A stretch of DNA of 64,000 bases from Myotis daubentonii. Taxonomy: Eukaryota > Chordata > Mammalia > Chiroptera > Vespertilionidae. The position numbers and the translations under genes are program-made. Within the stretch, counting starts at the first letter, position 1; every line of letters starts with the position of its first letter. Below, piece after piece: positions 54,746-64,000 of this stretch. The DNA lies in contig NC_081861.1 of NCBI RefSeq assembly GCF_963259705.1, forward strand, positions 64,461,623 through 64,525,622. The letters run 5' to 3'. A model generated the notes under the pieces. The model was not told where the DNA came from, did no database searches, and saw only the letters and a program-made list of their open reading frames with translations.

Positions 54746-55310
54746 TTCCTTTTCTTTGTGATAATTAATACACGTGGCATGCATTATACTAGTGAAAAAG
54801 TTATATGATGACAAATGATTCTCCAATACCTAATCACCATGTTTTTAGTCCCCTGTTCCCCAGAGAAAATACCTATTTCTTGAATATTCTTCCTGAGACA
54901 TTCTTTGAATATAAAATATTATCTAAGTGTGTATCTTCATTTGTTTTAACAATAATGGTAGCACATTTCTACAACTCTGTTCCGCATTTTTCTTTTTCAG
55001 TTAAAAATGTATCTTGAATATCATTCAATTTGGGTCTAACTAAAGCTTTCTATTCTTATTAGCAACTGCAGGGTATTCAAACTTATAGATGTACCATGAT
55101 TTATGTAACCATCACCTATTAAGGGACATAGAGTTTTTAGTTTTTCTGAACTACAGACAAATTGGCAATGAATATTCATGCACATTTGTCTTTGTGGGCA
55201 TGTGCAAGTATATCTCTAGATAAATTCCTAGAAATGGAGTGGTTGGCTCAATGGCCATGTGCATTTTAAATTTCAATACATATAAATCTAAATTAGGTTC
55301 CAATATTAAA
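54746..55310 (-). repeat. Old L1 (L1ME-type) fragment
   Basis: The text gtgggcatgtgcaagtatat, ttcctagaaatggagtggtt and atggccatgtgcattttaaa resembles the reversed distal end of old mammalian L1s. Confidence 0.6.
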
Positions 55311-55691
55311 TAATATGAGGGATGACTGCAAAAACCTGTTAATTTAAGCTCAAATATGTTTTTCTTAACCAACTGGTTATTGAGCATCTATTATATCCCA
55401 GGCACCAGAGAGACAGCAAAATCTTCCTCTCAATTACATTCTAGTAGGGAGCTTACATGGATGATATGTAGGGAAGTTAATACATTTGCCCTCATTTATT
55501 TGGACACAGGACTTACAAAAGATAGATCTGGCTTCCCGCATTGCTGGTGTTTTGCATTTCCCTTTTCCCTAGTGCTACTATTGTTATAGGAATTAATCTT
55601 GGGGCTACAGGAGAATATCCAAAAAATCCTTACAGACATCCTCATAAATGTCCCACTCTTCCAGCAAGTGAGACCACCATAGCACTGACAA
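55311..55691. other. No recognisable feature
   Basis: This is a short single-copy stretch before the HAL1 target duplication. Confidence 0.4.
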
Positions 55692-55707
55692 TAAAAAGCA
55701 GTTGTGA

Positions 55708-58236
55708 GCCTGGTGGGAAGAACCAAGATGGTGGAATAGGTAAACGTCTGTACTTGCTGCCTCCCATAACCACATCAAAATTACAACTAAAATGCAAAAC
55801 AACTATCATCCAGAACTGCAGGAAAGCTGGCGGAGTGGAAGTACTACAACTAGAGAGGTAGAGAAGAAAGCACATTGAGACTGGTAGGAGGTGCGGAACG
55901 GGCTGGTCCGGCACCCACGTGTGCCACTTTTTTAATTGGGAGGGAGATCGCGAGACCTCCAGCCCAGCGTCCCAGAGCTGGGGAAAAAAGTCCCTATGGG
56001 CAGTAAGAACTATAGATTGTAAAAACAAGTGTGGATTGGGGCTGAGTGACCCAACTGCTCCTCTTAAAAGGCCAGCACCACGAACTGAATTTCCAAACTC
56101 CCACTTGCTCTGAGCTCCAGTGGTGGGCGAGACAATGGGGAACCCAGACACATACAGGGAGGAACTGGACTGTCTGGCATCCGGGAAGGAACGCGGGGCC
56201 AGCTTTCTTCCAGATGGAGGTTCTCAGAGCAGTCATTGTTCCCATTCTGGGACCTCCCTGGTGCAGGGCTGACTGGCAGACATTTCTATTCCTTCTGCCC
56301 TGGAGATTCCCTGAGACCAAGCCACAGCCAATTTACAACCCCACCCAAGCTGTGTGCAGTGGCTTTTACATATGAATGGCCTGTCCTTTCTCAGCATAAA
56401 AACTGTCAAACAAGCTGCAGCTGGGTCAGGGAGCCCCAAAGCTATCAATAAAAGGGCCAAGGCCAGCACCAGCCTGCCTTGCTTCACAGTTGGGCCTTGT
56501 CTGGGCACTTCCAAACCCAATACAAAGAGGAGGAATCTGCATATCTCTCTGTAGCTCCTGCTGGGTGGCCCCAGGCAGTGTCTGACTTTGCACCTCCTTG
56601 GAGATCCAAGAGCCAGTGTACCTAGTGTTCAGTGTGAGACCATACCAGATTACAACTCTTCACATCCATAAGTGACACACTCATGGGGCAGAATCAGTGA
56701 GCACCAAAGTCCCACTGAAGCAAGTCCTGCCCCATAAGGGTGTCTCCTGCACAGCATCTTTCCCACTGTAGTTGCAGCTGGTCCCCACAGCCAATTGGCC
56801 TGGAGGTCAATTCCTCCCAGCAATCAAGGCTCAACTACAACAAAACTGCACACAGCCCACAAAGGGGTCACCAAGAATGTCCACCTCAGGTGATCGGGGA
56901 GGCTGAGCAACTGGGCCCTATAGGACACCTACTACACAAGGCCACTCTACCAACTGAAGGAGACATAGCAGCTCTGCCCAATACATAGAAACAAACACAG
57001 GGAAGCAGCCAAAATGCAGAGACAAAGAAACATGTCACAAATGAAAGAAATGGAAGAAAGCAAACTACTGGATATAGAGTTCAAAACCACAGTTATAAGG
57101 TTACTAAAGAATCTTCTAGAAACTTCCAAGGAACTTAGTGAGACCTTCAAGTATCTAAGTGAGAATGTCAAAAAAATGGAAAAGGACCAGTCAGAAATTA
57201 AGCATACACAGACTGAAATAAAGAATAATATACAGGGATTCAACAGCAGACTAGAGAATCCCAAGAATCAAGTCAATGATATGAAATATTAGAAAGCAAA
57301 AAACACCCAACCAGAAGAGCAAAAAGAAAAAAAATCCAAAAATATGAAGATAGTGTAAGGAGCCTCTGGGACAACTTCAAGAGTACCAACATCTGAATTA
57401 TGGGGGTGCCAGAAGAAGAGAGAGCAAGATATTGAAATCCTATTTGAAGAAATAATGACAGAAAACTTCCCATACCTGGTGAAAGAAATAGACTTACAAG
57501 TCCAGGAAGCACAGAGAACCCCAAACAAAAGGAATCCAAAGAGGACCACACCAAGACACATCGTAATTAAAATGCCAAGGGCAAAAGACAAAGAGATAAT
57601 CTTAAAAGCAGCAAGAGAAAAACAGTTAGTTACCTACAAGGGAGTACCCATATAACTGTCAGCTGATTTCTCAACAGAAACTATGCAGGCCAGAAGGGAG
57701 TGGCAAGAAATATTCAAAGTGATGAATATCAAGAACTTACAATCAAGACTATTTTACCCAGAAAGGCTATCATTTAGAATTGAAGGTCAGATAAAGAGCT
57801 TCACAGATAAGAAAAAGCTAGAGGAGTCCATCACCACCAAACCAGTATTATATGAAATGCTGAAAGGGTATCCTTTAAGAAGAGGAAGGACAAGAAAAGG
57901 GTAAAAATAAAAAAATATGAACAACAAAGTGATAACAAATACATATCTATCAACAAGTGAATCTAAAAATCAAATAAAAAATCTGATGAACAGAATAAAC
58001 TGGTGCATGGAATAGAATCAGGGGCATGGAAATGGAACAGACTGATGATTCTCAGAGGGAAGGGGGTGTGGGGGGTGTGGGAAGAGATTAGACAAAGATC
58101 TTACATGCATGTATCCAGTACCTATGGACACAGACAAAAGGGTGGCAAGGGCCTGGGGTGGGTTGGGAACCATGTGGAGGGGAGCTATTGGGGGAAATAA
58201 GAGGGACATCTGTAAATCTCAACAATAAAGATAAAA
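55708..58236 (+). mobile_element. HAL1 (half-L1) retrotransposon, end to end
   Basis: The 2.5-kb element starts gcctggtgggaagaaccaag and ends tctcaacaataaagataaaa, with target duplications taaaaagcagttgtga (55692-55707) and taaaaaagcaattgtga (58232-58248). A GC-richer leader of about 1.3 kb precedes a broken L1-type ORF1. No ORF2 (endonuclease or reverse transcriptase) exists between ORF1 and the tail. That arrangement defines HAL1, which depends on L1 enzymes for movement. Confidence 0.88.
57014..57904 (+). pseudogene. L1-type ORF1 (RNA-binding protein), broken
   Basis: L1 ORF1p coats the element RNA as a trimer. Three pieces in one frame are readable. Residues from 57014 to 57292 form a Lys/Glu-rich heptad-like coiled coil (MQRQRNMSQMKEMEE start). 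The piece at 57455-57655 has the RRM end PRHIVIKMPRAKDK and AAREKQLVTYKGVPI. The piece at 57683-57904 is the C-terminal domain with MQARREWQEIF and IKSFTDKKKL. A stop at 57290-57292, a second at 57653-57655 and an out-of-frame stretch at roughly 57345-57415 break it. Together the parts cover coiled coil, RRM and CTD as in full L1 ORF1p. Confidence 0.9.
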
Positions 58237-58248
58237 AAGCAATTGTGA

Positions 58249-59226
58249 AGCATCCTTCCTGATGTCAGGCATCATTCTTAATCTGAGCACTTTTTGCTGA
58301 TAGTTGACATCCTAGGATATTCATCACCTTCCAAATCTGGCTTTTGTTACTTTCCTCAGGATCTCTGATTCTTGTTCCATGTATAAACTAATGTGTTGTC
58401 CACCTTGAGTCTTCAGGGAGCACAGCTGCTTCCAGTTAGCAGTAATACTGTAAACTCCACACCCATTATATGACCAAACAATTAGCCCCAGCCTGTGCAC
58501 TCAATAACTTGTTGGTTGGTTGCTGGCTCTATTTAGAAGTTGAGAATGGTAATTATGGCAGTAGCATATTTCAGCTAGTGATACAACAGGCAAGATGAGT
58601 AAGGCATTTGCTTAGAGCAGCTGGTCCTTTGGATGGACACAAAGGCAGATGGAGTAGTTCTGAGTGACTGGGCATTATTAGCAAGGTTACATAGTGTTCC
58701 GGCCCACAGGCATCTCTGCTTTGCAAAAATTTCAGCCTGCCTTCCCAGTTAAGAACTTTGGATCAAGAAGCTAGAACATAAAGGAGGTACTTTGAGTGAA
58801 AAGGTGACTTAAAAAATCAATGAAGATTCCATTTATACCAATAATTTTTAACATTATTTTGACCCATTCTAGTTTTTAGAAGGCGTAAGCAAAACTAATT
58901 GTAAATTAGGTTTATAGTGAAGTTTATGAAATTAAAATACATTTTATTTTACTCTGGCTATAAATAATAGACTATATTGACTTTTATTTTTAATGAAATA
59001 TGATGAAAACTAAATTGGAATTTTTATTATGCATATTTTTAAACATGAAAAGAGTTGATGGGGGAGGGAAGAGAGTTGGCATAGCCAGGTGGTCCCTCTA
59101 TTCTTGTTTCTATATATTCTTTTGGTTGAGCTTCTCTGGCACAAGATATGCTACCCAGAGGAACCAGAAAACTACTTCTGTGTGTTAAGAGCTAGGTGTC
59201 AATTAATCATTAAAGAGCTCATATAA
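58249..59226. other. No recognisable feature
   Basis: This DNA is apparently single-copy and no gene or repeat is recognised. Confidence 0.45.
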
Positions 59227-59446
59227 ACCCTGGCCTATGTGGCTCAGATGGTTGAATATTGTCCCGTGCACTGAAAGGTCGCTGGCTCCATTCCCATTCC
59301 CAGTCACAGAGCATGCCCACGTTGTGGGTTCAGTCCTTGGTGTGGGTGCATATGAGAGGTAACAGATCAATGTTTCTCTCTCATATTGATTTTTTTCTCT
59401 CGCTCTCATTCCTATCTCTCAAAATTAATAAAAAATTCTTAAAACG
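59227..59446 (+). repeat. Ves SINE
   Basis: It starts ccctggcctatgtggctcag, holds a small gcccattccc-type internal duplication near 59291 and ends caaaattaataaaaaat. Flanks gagctcat and gatctcat suggest an aged duplication. Confidence 0.9.
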
Positions 59447-60411
59447 ATCTCATAAATTAGGGTTTTTTCACTGGGAGAGAATTTAAAATTTTTGTAGAAA
59501 ATATATATTCCTACAAGGAGAAACAACTGGTGTTTATAATTTTACATTCCCCTTGAGGAATATTATCACCTCAATATATTGAGGCTTTTAATATATTTTG
59601 TTACATTTATTTACATTTATTGATAACTTAATTGGTCATCAGTTAAGCACTGTTAATATGATTTCAGTAGTCAGAATAAATACTTATGGTTTAAGTATTT
59701 CTCAATAAATAAATTGGAGCAACTTCTTGACAATGCAGTCTATTGCTTGGTGTGGAACCATTATAATAATTGAAGCAATGTTCTTCAAATTTATTACCAT
59801 GAAATCTACAGTATATCCATGTGGTCTCTTAAAAATATCAGAATATGCAAAGAAGTGTTGTAAAAAATGTAACCCTCATTTAATAAGAGGTTTATTTATT
59901 TTGTGCTGTGAGATAGTACAAACAAAAACAAGATATTTGACTAGGCTAATAGGCCATGTTAAGTTAAAATAAGTTTCATACATGTAAATTTGTTATCTTT
60001 TTGATTCCCTGCATTCATTATATTATACCTAGCCAAATCTGGAAATTAATCACATTTACTTAAATATTTTATTTTATGTGTACCCACTTTTTCTATTCCT
60101 CCCACATAATACCAATATTGAAGACAGTTTTGGAGACACATAGCATCTTTTTATAATTACATAAATTATATATTTCTGAAGTCTCTATAAAACTAGTAGT
60201 AAAACTTTATTCAGTGTTTCTTCTCCATTTTTGGAAGGAGGTGGTCTGCCTCTCCCTGTTTCCACACACAGTGTATTCACAATAGTTAGCATGGTATTGC
60301 CCTGTCCGGCTGTCCTTCTTCACAATGTAGTACTTGTAATTAGTGAATTTTTTTTCTCCTACATTTCTTTAGTGTTTTTCAAGGGAATTTAGGATGTGTA
60401 CAGTTGGAGTA
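59447..60411. other. No recognisable feature
   Basis: This AT-rich DNA is apparently single-copy, with no gene signal. Confidence 0.45.
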
Positions 60412-60472
60412 GCGCGCGCGCGTGCGTGTGTGTGTGTGTGTATGTATGTGCGCGCGCGCACGCACGCACACA
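60412..60472. repeat. 61-bp alternating purine-pyrimidine tract
   Basis: Every step from 60412 to 60472 alternates purine and pyrimidine. GCGCGC blocks lie at both ends and TG/TATG in the middle, so the ends are also roughly complementary to each other. Confidence 0.95.
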
Positions 60473-60652
60473 AGCTTTAGTGCTCCCTGAAAAGAGCCAG
60501 GACAATTTACTAAATTTCTGATTCTTGTAACCATAAAGCCTGACATTGGAATTTATGCCATAATCTGCCCTGATTGCCAAGATATACCCTGTTAAAGCAG
60601 TATACTTGTATGATCTCACACTTAAAGCCTCTTGGGTAAAAGGGTAGTTTTT

Positions 60653-60888
60653 TTTTTAAAAATAATTTCACTAAAAAACTTTTTAAAAAATCTTTATTGT
60701 TGAAAGTATTACATATACCTCCTTTTCCCCCCATTGATCTCTTCTAGCCTACCCCCATAGACTCCCCCCCACCTCTCCCCGCCTCCCCTGCCGCCTTTAC
60801 CACCCTAATGTCAGTGTCCATGGATTATGCATATATGCAAACAAGTGCTTTGGTTTCTCTCTTCCCACCCACCCACCCTTCCCTGCCT
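60653..60888 (-). repeat. L1 3' end, 5'-truncated, with 16-bp target duplication
   Basis: The reversed 3' UTR (tctttattgttgaaagtatt, C-rich run, ggattatgcatatatgcaaa) is flanked by taaaagggtagttttt at 60637-60652 and 60889-60904. Confidence 0.88.
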
Positions 60889-60963
60889 TAAAAGGGTAGT
60901 TTTTCAAGAGTAGCTATGGTAGTGGGAACTTTTATTAATGTTGCTTGAAATATTACCTACACA

Positions 60964-61184
60964 GCCCTGGCTGGTGTAGCCCAGTGATTGAGTATTGTCC
61001 CCTGAACAGAAAGGTTGCCAGTTTGATAACTGGTCAGGGCACATACCCAGGTTGTGGATTTGGTCCCCAGTTGGGGTGTGTATGAGCAGCAGCCAATTGA
61101 TGTTTCTCTCTCACATTGTTGTTTCTCTCTCTCCCTATTCCTTCCTCTCTGAAATCAATAAAAAACATTTAAAAATTAAATAAA
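60964..61184 (+). repeat. Ves SINE with 17-bp target duplication
   Basis: It starts gccctggctggtgtagccca and ends gaaatcaataaaaaacattt. The flanks gaaatattacctacaca (60947-60963) and gaaatattatctacaca (from 61185) differ at one base. Confidence 0.94.
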
Positions 61185-61201
61185 GAAATATTATCTACAC
61201 A

Positions 61202-62200
61202 TTTTTTTCTTTCAGATCATTATGCCACCAGTATTTTAAAAAGTACTTTAATAACCCAAAATAGTGTTTTTCCAGAAAACCTTACCTATCAAACATGTTT
61301 TTTTCCTTAAATCCATAAAAGTCTATAGAGCAATAATTTCTAAAAAGTAATTTCTAGGTGTTCCTTAAGTCTTGCTTAGAGTTGTTGCTGTTTGCTTATA
61401 ATATATATGACAGATGAGGTATAATAATAAAAATCTTTGAGACAGTCATAATACCAGAATACTGAAAATAATTTCTAGGAATACTGAGAATAATAGCAAA
61501 ATCTATAACTTGAAACTTCAGATATTGTATTTTCTTCACTAGAAAAGCTATACAAAATGTTAAGATTGATAATGAATTTTATTGGTTTATGTATGCAAAT
61601 ATTTAATAACCTTGTACATGTCTAGTCTGTTCAAACCTCCCATTTCATCCCTGATGTCATTCATACACTAATGAGAAAAGGAACTTCAGACACGTTTATC
61701 TCCATAGCAATTTTGTTTTTGCAACATTCCAGAGAATTTACCACTGATTATAAGATATATATGATTTCTAGTGTTTTCTTTCCTGAATCACAACTCTTTT
61801 TTCTATCCTATGGATTCATTCATGTCATATTCAGGATAAGATTCTATAAACCACAGATTCTAGTGAGTAGAGTTCAATGTTTCTGTGGTCATACTGTGTG
61901 CTGCCTATAATTTCCTTTCTAGTAAAACAACAACACATGGTTTTTTATTTATGTGGGAAAGGCAAATTTGATGGTTCTCTAGTTTTGTGCCAAGATTGTA
62001 CTGCTTTCCTTAGGTTGACAGGCAGCTTGGGTGTTTGGCCGTTTTCCAGGTTTGTTTTTGATAGACACTGCTTCACACGAAAGAGAAAGTATATTATTAC
62101 ACTACATCAGTATATGATGGCAAACTGCCCCCAGAAATTATGTTTGTATTTTATGTTGAGGTTTGATCTTATACAGCTTACCACATTCATTAAAAAATGA
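61202..62200. other. No recognisable feature
   Basis: The frames at 61671-61910 and 61877-62200 are open, but both have compositions expected of AT-rich chance frames. Confidence 0.4.
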
Positions 62201-62470
62201 GAAATTCTGTTTTAAACATTTTTTAAAAAATATTAAGTGTATGCAAAAGAATATAAATTACATGTAAGATACAATGAATTATAATGAGCATTCTTTGTTC
62301 ACCTAGTTTATGAAAAATAACATTATCATTACCTTTCAAGTCATCTGAGTGCTTCACCCTTCCCTCCTCTCACTGAGGTAGTCTCTATCCTGAATTTTGC
62401 ATTTATCCTTCTCTTGCTTTTCTTTATATGTTTAACAAGTGACCCAGTGCATGGATACATGCACATTGAA
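62201..62470 (-). repeat. Old L1 fragment
   Basis: The T/A-rich text gagcattctttgttcaccta and gtagtctctatcctgaattt resembles a reversed old L1 end. It probably continues at 63283, beyond the Helitron material. Confidence 0.45.
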
Positions 62471-62479
62471 AGGAAATTA

Positions 62480-62840
62480 ATTAGAAGGTGGCCGGTGGGG
62501 CAGGACAGGGTAAGACGGGCCAGACACGCCCTGGAGCCAACCTCCCTCAGTCCCTCCCCAGCTGGCTGCATCTGGCGTGGGGTGGGGGGCGGGACCGTGG
62601 CTCAGAAGTTATCTGTAGAGTGAATGGGGGTCCCTCTGGGAGGTGGCGTCCCTCAGCCTGGCCTGTGGGGATCAGGCCCAAACTGGCTCTCTGACATCCC
62701 TTTAGGGGTCCTGGAGTGCGAGAGGGCACTCTGCAAAGTTGCTGTTGTACAGGGTGTGGAACGCAAATGCAGGTGTGCAGTAAACCAGATTCAGGGACGA
62801 CAATGCCCCAGCAACAACATAACCCATGGCTGAAGGTGGA
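62480..62840. repeat. Helitron-derived GC-rich fragment
   Basis: The interior text ccctcagcctggcctgtggg, gacatccctttaggggtcct and gtgcgagagggcactctgca is shared with HeliBat interiors at 15.9 and 62.95 kb, but neither terminus is found. Confidence 0.6.

Positions 62841-62844
<4 letters not shown>

Positions 62845-62894
<50 letters not shown>
62845..62894. repeat. (AT)n microsatellite
   Basis: About 25 AT units directly abut the Helitron 3' end. Confidence 0.97.
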
Positions 62895-62898
<4 letters not shown>

Positions 62899-63282
62899 GG
62901 CCTGGTACATGAAATTTGTGCATCGGGGGGAGAGTCCTTCAGCCTGGCCTGCACCCTCTCACAGTCCGAGACCCCTTGGAGGATGTCCACCTGCTGGCTT
63001 AGGCCCGATCCCTTAGGTTAGACATCCCTCTCGCAGTCTGGGACCCCTCGCTCCTTACCGCCTGCCTGCAGCAGAAGCGGTGGAGGCTCCCGCCACCACT
63101 GCTGTGCTCCCCAGCCATGATCCCAGCTTGTGGCTGAGCAGAGCTCCCCCTGTTGCAGCACACTTACCACCAGGGGGCAGCTCCTACATTGAGCATCTGC
63201 TCCATGGTGGTCAGTGCACGTTATAGCAACAGGTCGTTCTGCCGTTCTGTTGATTTGCATATTAGGGTTTTATCATATAGGA
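62894..63282 (-). mobile_element. Helitron (HeliBat-type)
   Basis: On the minus strand it starts TCCTATATGATAAAACCC and ends CAGGCCTCTAA with the terminal hairpin ATGcaca..TTTCATGTAC-type text. The last base of CTAG is mutated. The 5' part contains aatatgcaaatcaacagaac as in other HeliBats. Confidence 0.88.
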
Positions 63283-64000
63283 TATTTATGTTTGTATCCC
63301 TAAAAGATCATCTTTTTAATTTTGCAGTTTAATCTTTATATACAAGAAAGCACTTGTTGGGTCAAAGGGTATGAGCCACTTCAACTTGACTAGATAATGC
63401 CAATTTATTTTTTAAATTGTTAAGTATAAGTGTTTCAGTTACACTCCATCTTTTACAACACTTAATATTGTCAGACTTAAGTGTCTGCCAATCTGGTGAC
63501 TGTGAAATGGTTTCACATTTGGGTGAATTTTACATTTCCTCTAGTAATGATGTTGAGCTTCTTACATAAGCTTTCTTGCTATCTGTGCTTCTGTGAAGTG
63601 ACTCACTATGTTTTTGCCCATTTGTCTATTAGGGATTTGTATTTTTTATTGATTTTTAAAAATATACTATGGATACTAATTCTTTTTCAATTATGTGTTG
63701 CAAATCTCTTCTCACTTTGTGATTTGTCTTAATGACATATTTCAATTAACAAGTTTTACATTCAAGCATAACCAAATTTGATCATTTTTTCTTTAATGTT
63801 TTTCTTTGTGTTTTGTTTAACAAATTCTGTCCTAGAAGTTCATAAACATACTTTCCTATGTTTTTTTGCTAAAAGTGTACATTCTTTCCTTTTACATTTA
63901 ACTTTTTATATCTATTTTTATTTTTTCTTGATTATGGTGTTAGGTAGGATTCTGTTCCCACATGCAGAGAAAGTTGTGGCAGAACTATTTATTGAGGTGG
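63283..64000 (-). repeat. Old L1 fragment at window edge
   Basis: The text tgaaatggtttcacatttgg, tttgcccatttgtctattag, tgttgcaaatctcttctcac and agaactatttattgaggtgg parallels a reversed old L1. It runs off the window. Confidence 0.6.

Noticed and set aside
55642..56151. 169-codon minus frame
   Set aside because: It is antisense to the HAL1 leader. Open frames on both strands there reflect GC content.
62547..62990. 147-codon minus frame
   Set aside because: It spans Helitron filler and an AT array, giving Tyr-Ile repeats.
1..64000. CRISPR array or bacterial operon
   Set aside because: No regularly spaced identical repeats with unique spacers and no dense coding; the repeats are eukaryotic transposons and microsatellites.

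Overview
The window looks like gene-poor nuclear DNA from a vespertilionid (evening) bat. Four signatures support this. (1) About 23 tRNA-derived SINEs of the Ves type are present, with an RNA polymerase III B-box near GGTTCGATTCC, a pyrimidine-rich 3' part and a tail near AAATCAATAAAA. (2) At least eight rolling-circle Helitrons of the HeliBat type are present; they start TCTATACTAATAAAAG and end GGCCTCTAG with a GTGCAC hairpin, and among mammals this group is known from vespertilionids. (3) Two copies of the horizontally transferred hAT transposon SPIN are present. (4) Bat-type L1 3' ends and a half-L1 (HAL1) element are present. I find no intact protein-coding gene, no tRNA or rRNA gene and no CRISPR array. 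Translated frames above about 100 codons all fall in repeats or have no recognisable protein character.

Layout. 1-7.1 kb: an L1 3' end, Ves SINEs, a hAT MITE, an LTR-like repeat and a class II solo LTR with 6-bp target duplications. 7.1-11.4 kb: an old minus-strand L1 carrying later Ves, hAT and Helitron insertions. 11.4-13.4 kb: an L1 3' end, a Ves and a 955-bp Tc1/mariner element with a dead transposase. 14-20.3 kb: the densest nest, with Ves SINEs, a solo LTR, two Helitrons head-to-tail inside one LTR, further Helitrons and a 60-bp hAT MITE inside a Ves. 20.3-24.3 kb: mostly single-copy DNA. 24.3-27.4 kb: a second old L1 tract carrying the two SPIN copies. 27.4-34.3 kb: single-copy DNA, Ves SINEs and a retrocopy-like block ending in a strong inverted repeat. 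34.3-43.4 kb: a cluster of degenerate LTRs interleaved with single-copy DNA that could hold regulatory elements. 43.6 kb: a 97% identical 100-bp-arm palindrome. 45-48 kb: single-copy DNA, nested Ves SINEs and an LTR holding an inverted 49-bp copy of DNA from 1.8 kb away. 48.6-52.1 kb: a decayed class I endogenous retrovirus on the minus strand (one LTR, tRNA-Phe-type primer site, gag and protease remnants). 52.6 kb: a MaLR LTR. 55.7-58.2 kb: an end-to-end HAL1 element. 58-64 kb: single-copy DNA, a 61-bp Z-DNA-type tract, an L1 3' end, Ves SINEs, a Helitron and old L1.

The elements do not form a gene system. They record successive invasions by L1/HAL1, Ves, retroviral LTRs, hAT/SPIN, Tc1 and Helitrons, and nesting gives their relative order. 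The most unusual items are the inverted templated-looking insertion at 47.5 kb, the retrovirus with an inverted LTR terminus, the near-perfect palindrome at 43.6 kb, the 80-bp inverted repeat at 32.5 kb, and two Helitrons that share a promoter-like CCAAT plus YY1-type end. All family names are from recall of repeat structure and could not be checked against a library here.
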